Shown here: positions 21,663 to 31,701 of the stretch, piece by piece | Layout of the letters: each line of letters starts with the position of its first letter | Position numbering within the stretch: the stretch's first letter is position 1 | NCBI GenBank assembly: GCA_034401135.1 | Contig: JAWZSP010000005.1 | Coordinates: forward strand, 3,720,001-3,784,000 | DNA from: Volutella citrinella | Lineage: Eukaryota > Ascomycota > Sordariomycetes > Hypocreales > Nectriaceae | Length of the DNA: 64,000 nt | Reading direction: 5' to 3' | Made by a program: the position numbers and the translations under genes | Notes under the pieces: model-generated | Database searches by the model: none | Told to the model about the DNA's origin: nothing | The model's input: the letters and a program-made list of their open reading frames with translations, nothing else

Positions 21663-22516
21663 ATGGCCTCCAACTCGCCCGCAAGATGCTGCTCTCTGGG
21701 CACCCTCTACCGGTACGCCGCCAAAAGCCCTGAGTGATCCACCGTCATACTAAAACTGTCTTCAACAGAGGAACACCGTCCGGCAAGGACATCAGGATCA
21801 ACGGCCGGACCGACGCCTACCTGGCGACGCCGCAAGGCCCGTCCAAGGGCGTCGGGCTCCTCTACCTGCCCGACATCCTGGGCATCTGGCAGAACAGCAG
21901 GCTCATGGCCGACTGCTTCGCGGCCAACGGATACACGTGCCTGGTGCTGGACCTCTTCAACGGCGACCCCGTCGGGCTCGACATGCCCGAGGACTTTGAC
22001 ATTATGCGCTGGCTGGCCGAGGGGTCGGACGGGAAGAACCCGCACACGACCAAGACGATTGACCCCGTCGTCGAGGACGCCATTGCCTACCTCAAGGGTC
22101 TCGGCGTCGCCAGGATTGGAGCCGTGGGATACTGCTTCGGGGCCAAGGTGAGCAACCCTTCACATCTTCATTCTGCGACTGCTAACACCGTGATGCAGTA
22201 CGTCGTCCGCCACTACAAGAGCGGCATCGAGTGCGGCTTCATCGCTCACCCCTCCTTCGTCGAGTCCGACGAGCTGGCGGCCATCACGGGGCCCCTGTCC
22301 ATCGCGGCGGCCCAGCACGACGACATTTTCCCGGCAGCCAAGCGCCACGAATCGGAGGAGATACTGGGCGGGACGGGCGTGGACTACCAGATCAATCTCT
22401 TCTCCGGGGTGGAGCACGGGTTTGCCGTCCGGGGAGATCCGAGCATCGAAGCCCAGCGGTTTGCCAAGGACCAGGCGTTTCTGCAGGCCGTTGCGTGGTT
22501 TGAGCGACACGTTTAG
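21663..22516 (+). CDS. Dienelactone hydrolase family protein
   Basis: Three exons, 21663-21712, 21769-22147 and 22199-22516, give 248 aa starting MASNSPARCCSLGTLYRG. The catalytic triad is complete: nucleophile Cys in GAVGYCFGAK, Asp in AAQHDDIFP, and His in GVEHGFAVRG. The strand GVGLLYLPDILGIWQNSRLMA, here interrupted for length as GLLYLPDILG, also fits. These alpha/beta hydrolases cleave dienelactone or related small ester bonds in aromatic and other breakdown pathways, acting in the cytosol. It begins 644 bp from the divergent DLH-SnoaL gene and lies about 400 bp upstream of a Zn2Cys6 regulator on the same strand. That arrangement suggests a small regulated catabolic set. A 12-T run follows the stop codon. 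Confidence 0.93.
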
Positions 22517-22935
22517 AGGTTTTTTTTTTTTCGGCCGGAGCTGATCCGGAGCTGGCGTTGTGGAGATGAGAAGGTATGGGATGGAGTAGACGCAGCTAAG
22601 AGACTTGTTGCCCACATCCGACGAACAGTGCTGGTAGCAGTCATGACATGGATGGACCTTGGCTGCGCTAATGCATCTGGTGCCTGGCCTTATCAGCGCT
22701 CATACAGTAGCGATGGGACACTGTATTTCGGTGGGGATAGAGGTTGGCTGCCGATAAGAAACCTCCCACCCGTCAATGCTGCTACAAGCGCCCGCAATGA
22801 GTGACCACTGAGAAAGGAAGGAACCCCGCCATCGCCATCAACATCACCAACCCGTCCCAATTCCAATTCCAATTCCATCACTCGTCCATCGCTGAAATTC
22901 CCCATCCCAGCACCACCATGTAGCCAGTCGCCGCC
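22517..22935. other. Spacer between DLH and the regulator
   Basis: About 420 bp with the DLH 3' UTR and the regulator promoter. No other gene seen. Confidence 0.5.
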
Positions 22936-25199
22936 ATGCCTCGCCCCAAGGTCCCCACGCACCGTCGCCTGCGCGTCGCCGAGGCCTGCAACCCCTGCCG
23001 CGAGATGAAGAAGCGCTGCAGCGGCACCGCCCCGTGCACCCTGTGCCTGCACCGTGGCCTGGCCGCCCAGTGCCGCATGTCCCGAGGGTCGCTGGCCAGC
23101 ACCCACTCATCATCAGTCGCCAAGGGTGATGCTCCCCAGCATCCGCAAGACATCATCTCAAAGCTCAGCCGTGTTGCAACAGACAGTCGCGATGCGGCTC
23201 CAGATTTCCAGCCTCTGTCGCCGGCCGAGTGCTCGCGTGACGGCAACGCGCCGGCGCAAACGGACGAGGCATCCGCGTCCCTGAGCGGCGCCCGGATGCT
23301 GCTGAATCTTCATGGCGAGAGAGGTCCGCGATGCTATTCTCATAGGCTCTGGACTGGCTTCCAAGATGGCTAACAGAACGAGCAGTGTACATCGGAGAGG
23401 CGGCGAGCATCTCTTTCCTACAGCACGTCCGCGGCCTAGTGGCTGACCAGATCGGACCCTCGCCTTTCTCGCACAATGCCACCAGCGACAGGATGCTCGA
23501 GGTCGGGTCGCCGAGCACTGTCGCCGGTGAGGCAAACGCTATCCCACCGACTCTGGGCGCCGATGAGAGGGCGCGATACCTCGATTGCTACCATTCCGTC
23601 GTAAGTCTGCCCACCTGGGTCATATCGCCTCGTTCTCATTAACCCCGGCGTAGACGGAGGGCTTGATTCATCTCTTTGACCGGCCTGAGCTCGAGCTGCT
23701 GGTCCTCTCCCCACACAATGAGCCAGTGCCAAACACCCATGGCCATCCATCGCCATTTAAGCAGGCGGCCGTCGACATGGTCATCGCCATCGGGGCCCAG
23801 TGCGACTCCATCGCCAGTGCTCAGACAATTGGCTCGGCCTACTTTCGCAAGGCGCGTGCTCTTGCCTTTTCCGACTTCCTCGAGAACCCCGACGTTGACC
23901 TGGCCCGCGCATTTCTGCTCATGGCCTTTTACGAGCTGGGCGAGTGCCGCCGCAACTCGGCCTTTATGTACCTGGGCGTTGCCGTCAAGGCCGCACTCAC
24001 GCTGGGCCTCCACAGCCGCGACTCTTCTGCCGGAGCCGCAGACGGCCAGGAGCAGCAACGGTGGGACTATTCGTTCGTCTGCGACGTTGAAGCAGCCGGC
24101 CGCTAACACACATCCATCAGGTTCCGGGTCTGGACGAGCATATGCATCGTCGACAAGCTCGTCAACTCTGTACTTGGCCGCCCGTCCGCGACACAGAGGA
24201 TTCAGGACCCCGAGGAGCACCAGCTGCTGCGCGGTCCGCATGATGAGGTTACCGACTGTCTCGTCGCATCCCGCGATATTGCCTCGATAATCAGCGACAT
24301 TTCCGACAAGCTGTACGAGCAGAAGCAGGTCACCGCCGTCGCCGTCAGACGACTCCTTGCCGATATAGACCAGTGGAAACGCAGACTGCCAAGATATTTT
24401 AACGACACGGAAACAGTAGAAACGCCACCCAGAGTGACCTCGCCTGGCTCATCGCCAGTTGGTGCCGTGGGCAAAACACACGTCTCGTGTCTGTACTACT
24501 TCGCCGTCATGCTGGTTACGAGGCCGTTCTTGATGACCTCGCTAACACCCCGGGCTGTCAGCAGCAGCACCTCGCGGCTTGCTGCTGCGTGCCTCGACGC
24601 GGCCGTGTACCTTTCCCAGACGTGCCATGAGGCCTTGAACGCTGGATTGTTCAGGGGTAACATGGCCATCATCAAGTATGTCCCCTCCTCGCGCCATCAG
24701 TCTCCCAGCATTTACTAACTGCACCACCCCAAGGGCTCTTGTATTCGCCTCCGGCCTTGTTCTGGGGTTCAGGAGCTTCTCCCAGAACTCGGTCGACAGA
24801 GACGCCGAGGCCGCGTTCCAGGCCAGTTTGCAGGTCCTGCAGTTCCTTGCGCAGCAGAGCCCCCAGGCGGCGCACTACCTCGACATCCTAACGTCCCTCT
24901 CCAACGCCATCCAGAGGCAGCGGTTGAGCGTGTCAGCGGCCGGCCGCAGCCGCTACGTCTCCAAACTGTTCGACCCAGGGCCCCTGCCGGCTCAGCCAGA
25001 GAGGGACGAGCCGCCTGAGGAGTCGTCGTGGCTTTGGACTGTAATGCAAGAACCTCCGGGCGGACAGCGGGAGCAGGACCCCGGAGGCTTGAGCTCGCCC
25101 CTGCTAGATTTGGCCAATGGCGACTGTACGGGCGACTTTGCGCTTGATTGGGAGGCCCTTGACCTTTCGCAGTGGAATAATTTCCCCTATCTGACATGA
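22936..25199 (+). CDS. Zn2Cys6 fungal transcription factor
   Basis: Five exons, 22936-23323, 23386-23600, 23654-24060, 24121-24675 and 24734-25199, give 676 aa. The zinc cluster lies at the N-terminus, about residues 18-47: CNPCREMKKRC, then CTLCLHRGLAAQC, with basic KK residues in the first loop. The middle 350 residues match the fungal-specific transcription factor domain (Fungal_trans), for example YLGVAVKAALTLGLHS and RFRVWTSICIVDKLVNSVLGRP. The C-terminus is acidic and Trp/Leu-rich, with GDFALDWEALDLSQWNNF, as in activation domains. It should be a nuclear activator or repressor of nearby genes. The two DLH-family genes immediately upstream are the obvious candidates. No other protein type fits. 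Confidence 0.92.
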
Positions 25200-25882
25200 C
25201 TACCTGATAAACCGTTGACGATGTTGTGTACTTTTATTTGGCGACATGTGCAAATAGCTCGGATTGAGTCACTTGAACTGGAAATAATAAAGAAAGCCCC
25301 GGTTTCTATGAACCTCCTTCTGCCCTTCCGCCGCCGTGAAGAAGGGGTTGTAAGTTGTGTCGGCCATTCTCAATCGACCTAGTTGCACCTCCACAACTCC
25401 GGACATTCCACTTGTCCGCAAAGTCCGGGGTTTCCAGGCTAAATGTCCGTCGTATGTATCTGGGCACGGCCGCCGTAGCCGCTTGTCGAGTAGCGGGTTA
25501 GATCGTGCCTGACGCTATCCGACACCCCAATCGGTTAGAGTTCCTGGTTGGCATCTAGACCTGGTTCCACGGATGCCGGCCGTGGGGGGCTTGGGATTCT
25601 GGTCCAACACTGTGCAGTGGCCTGGAAGAGTCGGGACGCCACAGGACATTGGAAGTCAGGCTTACCGGGATGAGAACAGTCCAATGCCTCCCGAAACGTC
25701 TCATAAGGCGAGGTAGTGGCGGCAAATTCAGAGTGTGATGATCAGCAAAGCCAACATAGCACGACCTCAACCTCAACTTCCAATCTGTTCCATCAGTGCA
25801 CATATTGCACAACCGGAGCCGTATCTGTTCACTTTGGAATTAATATTATTATCCAGAACTACTTTCTTCGTGCTTGATTCGA
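25200..25882. other. Convergent spacer
   Basis: About 680 bp between the ends of the regulator (+) and the ACT-domain gene (-). It holds 3' UTRs; no coding sequence is supported. Confidence 0.5.
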
Positions 25883-26329
25883 TTATGCCTGCGATGCATC
25901 AAGCTCAGCCTGCTTCTCCCTCGCCAACGCCTCAAGCTCTGCCACGGCTTCATCCTCACGGCCCAGCGGCACAAACAAGTGGTCGTGATAGAAGCCGCTG
26001 ACTGGGTTCACTCCCATGCTCTTTGTAGCCAGCCTCGTGGCAATCACGGCCATGAATCCCACCGCTTCGAGGCTGGACGTGACGTTGAGCGTAATCATCT
26101 TGCACGGGAAGAAATACTCCATTCCCCGGGCAGCCGCGACTTCCAAGCTAGTCACGACGGTGACTCCCTCGTCTTCTTTGAATAGGAGCTTCACGTCGGC
26201 CAGAGGCGGGATGTTGGCGGCGTCGGGCGTGGTCGTGAAGACGTAGGTGGTGGGGTGGAGCGTCGTAGTCAGCGTTGCAAGCAGGACGCTGAGCGACTTC
26301 TCGCCAGGGTCTTTCATGAGAGAAGACAT
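25883..26329 (-). CDS. Small ACT/DUF2241-type protein, 148 aa
   Basis: Single exon starting MSSLMKDPGEKSL. The pattern fits the DUF2241 plus ACT-like family found in bacteria and fungi: PTTYVFTTTPDAANIP, VKLLFKEDEGVTVVTSLE, ARGMEYFFPCKMITLNVTSSLEA in shorter pieces, then GFMAVIATRLATKSMGVNPVSGFYHDHLFVP with the NPVSGFYHDHLFVP signature. ACT domains commonly bind amino acids as regulatory ligands. This small stand-alone protein has no attached catalytic domain, so it may be a ligand-binding regulator, but no role is established from sequence. The C-terminal 25 residues are a charged helix. Start chosen at the first Met of the frame, with the family N-terminus close to it. Confidence 0.8.
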   Translation of the reverse strand: MSSLMKDPGEKSLSVLLATLTTTLHPTTYVFTTTPDAANIPPLADVKLLFKEDEGVTVVTSLEVAAARGMEYFFPCKMITLNVTSSLEAVGFMAVIATRLATKSMGVNPVSGFYHDHLFVPLGREDEAVAELEALAREKQAELDASQA

Positions 26330-26840
26330 GTTGACCTTTTTTCAAATATTCTTGTTGGATTGTGGCGTGTTTGGCATCGACGAGGTGGCCGTAAGTGAAG
26401 GTGTGTCGATATTGGAAACGGATGAAAAACCTCGACACCCAAAACTCAGCTTGCTCTGAGTTCACGTGACCGTTCTGGTCATTACACCTCCCATGAAGGG
26501 ATATCGTGTAGTTGAGCAAATAATCCAAATCGGATTCAAGGTCTGTATCGTTGATGGCTATTACAGAGATACTAGTTATGTCCTCCGCGACCATGTTTCG
26601 ACCTGTTGTGACAGTCACCGCCCAGATCATGGCGCTCCCCAAGTCAGCTCCATGTCCGCTACCACATCACACACCCAGCGTCAGTACATCTAGATAAACA
26701 TTTAGTTTTGGCATTACAACATTCCGATTGGTATATCTCTACTAGTAGTTCCTATTTCAAAATCCGTGAAATTGTCATCGCGCTATGCATCGCTGAAGCA
26801 TCCCAGTCTATCAATGCCAGTCTAACCCATTCTCTCGTCT
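26330..26840. other. Spacer upstream of the ACT-domain gene
   Basis: About 510 bp. An open frame on the minus strand overlaps the previous gene but is not supported. Should hold the ACT-gene promoter and the LtrA 3' UTR. Confidence 0.5.
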
Positions 26841-29462
26841 CTACAGCCTGTACAGATTCGTCGATCGTCCCTGGTTTCCGTTGTTTCCCTCAAAGTAGAG
26901 ATCACCCTCTGCTATCGGGTCGTATGCTCCAGCCTCGAAGCGGATGTTCCTCATCACGGTCAGGCCTCGCCTCAGGGTCATGCCACGCTTGGGCTCGGGG
27001 GCCATGGTCCTGGGCTGCTGCTTACTCCAAACTTCCTGTCTCATGGGCTGCTCTCTCAACGGTTCCAGGCCCCTGGAGCTTTCCACTGGCGCTGGCTGCC
27101 CTCCGCGGGACACCTTGGCCATCTCGACGTCCTGCAGGTCTGATTTCTTGAAAAAGATTCGGGGTGGGTGCGGAATGTGGGTCAGGATAAGAACGATGAG
27201 GTAGCAGATGGTAATCGTCGGGAGTTGCCATGGGGTCCTAAGGAATTCGGCTGTATAATCCGGGTTCAGGGCGACGAGGGCCGTTAAGCTGAGTCCCAGG
27301 CCTATGGCAAAGACGGTGAACATGCGGAACAGGTTGAAGACGGACCATCCCTTCCTCTTCGATATCGAGTGCATGATCATGAGAAGGATGAGAACGACGC
27401 CGGCGCACACGAAGACATATACGAACTGGAGGACTCGTTAGTCACAATCGCTTGATTCCCACAGCGGGGGCAAAAATGAGGACGGGGTTGCTTACGATAA
27501 GAACCAGTCTTTTCAGTGTCGTGAGGATGGCCATAGATTCCGCGTCGTCCAAGTCTTCTGTCTCAGTAGAAGTTTTGTCTTTATAGTCGTCCTTGACTGA
27601 GAGGCCAAAGGTGTCGGATATCGTGTTCATGACTGAGAACATAACTGTGTTAAAGCTTTCGGCCCAGGCAGCAAACCCGTCGTCGCCCTCGGTCCTTGAG
27701 GAAGACCAAAACGAGTCTGGAATGCTCCCCATTGTTTCCAATGCGTGGTCGAGGCCTTTGATCCTCTCGCCTTTAGAGCCACCATACTTGTCGATGATGG
27801 AGAAGGCGGTGTCGCCCACGGCCTTTGTCACTTCCGAGGTCAGTCCTGAGGGTATCGCCTCAGCCAGTGCCTTTGAGATCTTGTTCTGTGCAGTGCCAAA
27901 GGACTCAATGGAGTGCCACCAGAGGATCCATTGGCCGCTGCCTTCGGCAAGAAGCACCAAGGCGACGTGGAAGGGGAGATGGATGACTGTCCAGTATGAT
28001 TGGGCACGGGCACTCATGTGGTTGTGGTGGTGCATCCAGTCAAAGTACAGCTGGAAAGTGATGAAGATGATGGCCGCAGCGCATGCAATGATGCCGAAAA
28101 GAGCAGACGCTGTGATCCCCCTGTTAGTGATTCCCATATCGTACTGGGTTAATCAACTTACACCAATGGGCCGTTGGGTCCTTGAGATATGTGTACTGCA
28201 CAACTTTGGTGACGTTCTTGGCTAGAATGATGACGCCTGGTGGAGTTGGCAGGTCAGGTTAGCTTCAATTATATTCCAAGACACTCGTCCAATAAACGTA
28301 CCTTCTCCGAGAATAATTAGGGTCAGTAGATTGAGTCGCTCATTAAAGTGCGTGCCCTCGAAGCTGAGGGTCTTGGAGAAGGTGGCATGGAGAATCAGAA
28401 CGACCATCTCGCCGACACTGGCCACGTACCAGATGATGAACAACTTGTCGCTGGCACTCTTGGTCGATAGGACGGCGCAAACGGCGTAGGCGAAGGCGGG
28501 GACCAGGTGGAGGATCACGACAAACCAGATGGCTATCCGGCTGCGTCGGTGGTGTCGTGCGTGCCACAGGACCAGGCCGTACTGTGCAGCAAGGAGGAAT
28601 CTTGACGACATCAAGCAGAGTGCTATGGGCGGGGGTCATCAGCAAGGTTTATTCGGGGCAGTGCGCCTGAAGGGGGAACATACACACGGCTTTGAAGATG
28701 GGTTGGATGAGTCCCTCCTCACCGAAGGAGACGCCGCCAACAGCGAATCCGATCATGACCGTCAGATGGCCGGCGCGGGCAATTCGTTCCAGGACACCAT
28801 CCTGGCCGAACCGAGCGTCAAAGACGGTGGTGACAAGCCAAGTGATCCATAGCAATCTGGCCCGGTTCCACGTCAGCTGCTGATCGAAGCTTGGGCTGTG
28901 AGAGTAGGATTCTTACACAAAGTAACTCACGAAAGACCTCAGGTTGGTAAGGTCCGTGATTGGGTGGACGGTGGCAAAGACGTTGAGGTTGGCAACGAAC
29001 CACAAGTCATAGAACAGCTACAGAATGATCCGTTAGCTTCTGACACATGTCATTGCATCCATCACGAGTGAATCTGGCTGTACCTCTGACGTCGAGGCGG
29101 CTTCTCGCTACAAAGAGTTAGCACGGCTTCCTGCTGTTATCGTTGATGATTGGCGGTGAGTAGCCGCACACCTTGGCAAACCGGAGAGGCGATTCCTCGC
29201 CATTATCCTCAATTGGACCAGGCTCATAGCCGTGGTGTGCAGGTGGAGGATGGCTCTGGGGCCTGTGGCTGTCGTGGATGAGGTGCTCGCCCTCCTCGCC
29301 CTCGTCGTGCGGCTGGAGAGGGTTCTTGACGAGACCAAGCCTCGAGCTGGCGAATGCAAAGGTTGTCCGCGAGGAGCGGAGCTTGTGGCCCTCGGGGCCT
29401 TCAGCGGTGCCGCCGCCGACGGAGCTCGTGCTGTGGTGCCTCTCGTGTGTGGACCCCGTCAT
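26841..29462 (-). CDS. LtrA-family (low temperature requirement A) membrane protein
   Basis: Eight exons, 29462-29172, 29107-29084, 29017-28917, 28856-28684, 28622-28302, 28236-28164, 28120-27496 and 27425-26841, keep phase and give 730 aa. The second exon is only 24 bp. The N-terminal about 100 residues are hydrophilic. The LtrA signature follows: ELFYDLWFVANLN, then FDARFGQDGVLERIARAGH, HFNERLNLLTLIILGEGVI and a series of about ten hydrophobic segments. The C-terminal about 110 residues are a cytosolic-type tail. Proteins of this family are found in bacteria and fungi and their activity is unknown. The name comes from a Listeria growth phenotype. The hydrophilic insert of about 180 residues (exon 7, PSGLTSEVTKAVGD to ETEDLDDAES) is a fungal-type addition between membrane segments. 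Confidence 0.88.
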
Positions 29463-31701
29463 GGCTGCCCGAGTTGCGCCTCAAGGAGAGACTGGCAAAC
29501 AATCAAGCAAGCAAGCGCAGTAAAAAAAAAAAAATAGAGAGAGAGAGAGATTGAGCGCCAAGCCAAAAGGTCTGATGATGGCGCGCCCAGCCGCTGGGCA
29601 CAGCAATATATTATTATTGCCTCTTGCATCACAGCTAGCCCGCGCGCGGCCATTCAGACCCAGGCCCAGACCCGGAACCCAGACCCAGTCACCCAGACCA
29701 CGCCCAAGCCTCTGCCTTAGGGGACCCGCGGTTGCGCATCAGCCCGCGACGCCGCCCCTGTGGCATGTCGCACGTAGCACGCACGCACCGCACAGCAGCA
29801 GCACGCAGGCAGCTAGTCCCCCAGCCCCAGCCTCAGCTTTAGCCATGACTCCCATGCCCATGGACATGCTTCTCGGTCCCCAAACCGGGTCTCTTTTGGG
29901 CTTTCCTTGCTCAGCTTCTGGAATCCAGCCAATGGCCGGCGGCGCATTGCAGGGCAGAGCGCAGATCGTTTGGCGTGATGGCGGATTTGGGTGTCAGCAC
30001 TACCCCTGGCGCCGCAGGCACCTTAGCGTGCCGATGACCCGTGGGCCAGCCCTAGCAGTGGCCTTGGGGGGGGGGTCGGGAAGAGGCGGAAAACCGAGCA
30101 GCCAGGGCGCGAAGCCATCACGTCTGCATCTGGGACGCCCAGTCTTGTCGTTGCTGTCTGATGCTGTGCAGGCCGACTGTGGGTTTCTGTCCTTCCATAA
30201 GCCTTACGGGGCGAGTGAAAGGGGAGCCAGGAGGGCTGTGAGGGCCAAAAATAGCGTCGAGACCTGCTTCTCATACTTGTCTAACTTCCATTCCACTACT
30301 TCATTTCTGCAGCACAACCAGCCAGCCACACACATACACCGCTGAGTGCCACGGTTTTCGTATACAGGCTCTCTTAGTTTACTTGTTTATTCAATTGGGT
30401 TTGCTACGTGCTTGTTTATTTGTACCTCGTCCCGCGATTGGCATCCGTCGGGACACGGCCGACCGGGGCGCAACAAGATGGGGGCTGAATCGCTGGCGCT
30501 GACGACCAGCTGCCCTCGAGCGAAAACCTGCGCCGCATATGGAGCCATTCACGATCTATTGGCAACCAGCCGTGATGAGTTGTCGCCCGAGTCGGCATGT
30601 GCTGGGTTTCGTGAGCCCCACGTCTCGAGATCCTGCAGAAAATGCTGAGACGACGGCGATCAACTCCATGCCACGCATCGGAAAACAATCATGCCGTAGG
30701 ACGACATGACGCGATCATGGCTGGCGATGAAATTGCATAGCTGAGATCCTACCCACTCCACCTCCTCTGTCTGGGCCCATGGCCGGGTGGTTATTTGATT
30801 AGCAAGTAAGCTTCTATACAAGGCTATCAGGTATTGGGCTGGCTAGCGGCACTTCTAGGCCTTAACCTGGGCTCCGTCCCTGGCTGCCTCTTCTGCAGCC
30901 CCCGCCCCCCGGAATCCTATCCCGGACCGCCCACATCCCATCGCCACCGCTGGATGATGCCGTTTGGCCGGGATACACGAGTGTGCAACGGCTGCTGCGT
31001 GCCCGGGGACGACGAGACAGGACAGAATCTGACGGGACGCTGCCTCAGTGGAACCCCAGACCGGGCCATGCCATAGACTCGGCTCAAGCTTGCCGGGCTG
31101 ACCGTGCGTTTGGCCTATCAGCCGCACCCAGCATGAATAGGCGCATGAGGTGGCCTCCCGCGAGGCGCAGGCAGACGGAGATACGAGTTGCTGCGCCGCC
31201 GGTGCCTCCACAGATCAATCTGACGTGACGGAGCTGAGAGACAGACCTCCAGTCCTCAACGGCAGTCAACGGCAGTCAACGGCTGCGCTGGCTGAGGGTG
31301 CTTTGCCAAATTGACCTTTGGCCACGTCCCGTCGGCGTGGCGCTCTTGCACCCGCTGGCGTCGTGATAGTCCCGGCGCTAGGCACCTGTTCCGTGCCCTT
31401 GGCCTCGGTGTGTGCCGCTCCGGTGCCAAGACTCTCGAATCTGTCCGTGGTGGGTGGTCTCGAATTCCAAATGTCCAGTGCCGTTGCATTATGCACCGTT
31501 TTCGTACCTATGCGAATTCTGAACGCGACAGTTGCTTGGCTGGATGGGGACGGGCACCTGACCTGGCGTGGCTAAGCAGACAGCCCCAGGTGGCTGAATA
31601 CAGGGCAAGCACGCCCCTTCACACTTGTCACAACACTTCACGGGCAGGAAAATCGCCTTCATTCTTCGCCATCGCTATCCCGACTAGGCACACACTCCGT
31701 T
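29463..31701. other. 2.2-kb gene-free spacer
   Basis: A G/C-rich interval. The longest frame (264 codons, + strand, 29551-30345) is Pro/Arg/Ala-rich without domain features and I do not support it. A 13-A run at 29522-29534 is followed by a GA-dinucleotide run to 29550, close to the LtrA start and probably in its 5' leader. Confidence 0.5.
29522..29550. repeat. Poly-A followed by (GA)n microsatellite
   Basis: Thirteen As, a T, then seven GA units. It lies about 60-90 bp upstream of the LtrA-family start on the minus strand. Confidence 0.85.

Noticed and set aside
29551..30345. 264-codon plus-strand frame in the LtrA/F-box spacer
   Set aside because: Pro/Arg/Ala low-complexity with no domain or splice evidence; long frames are expected in G/C-rich DNA.
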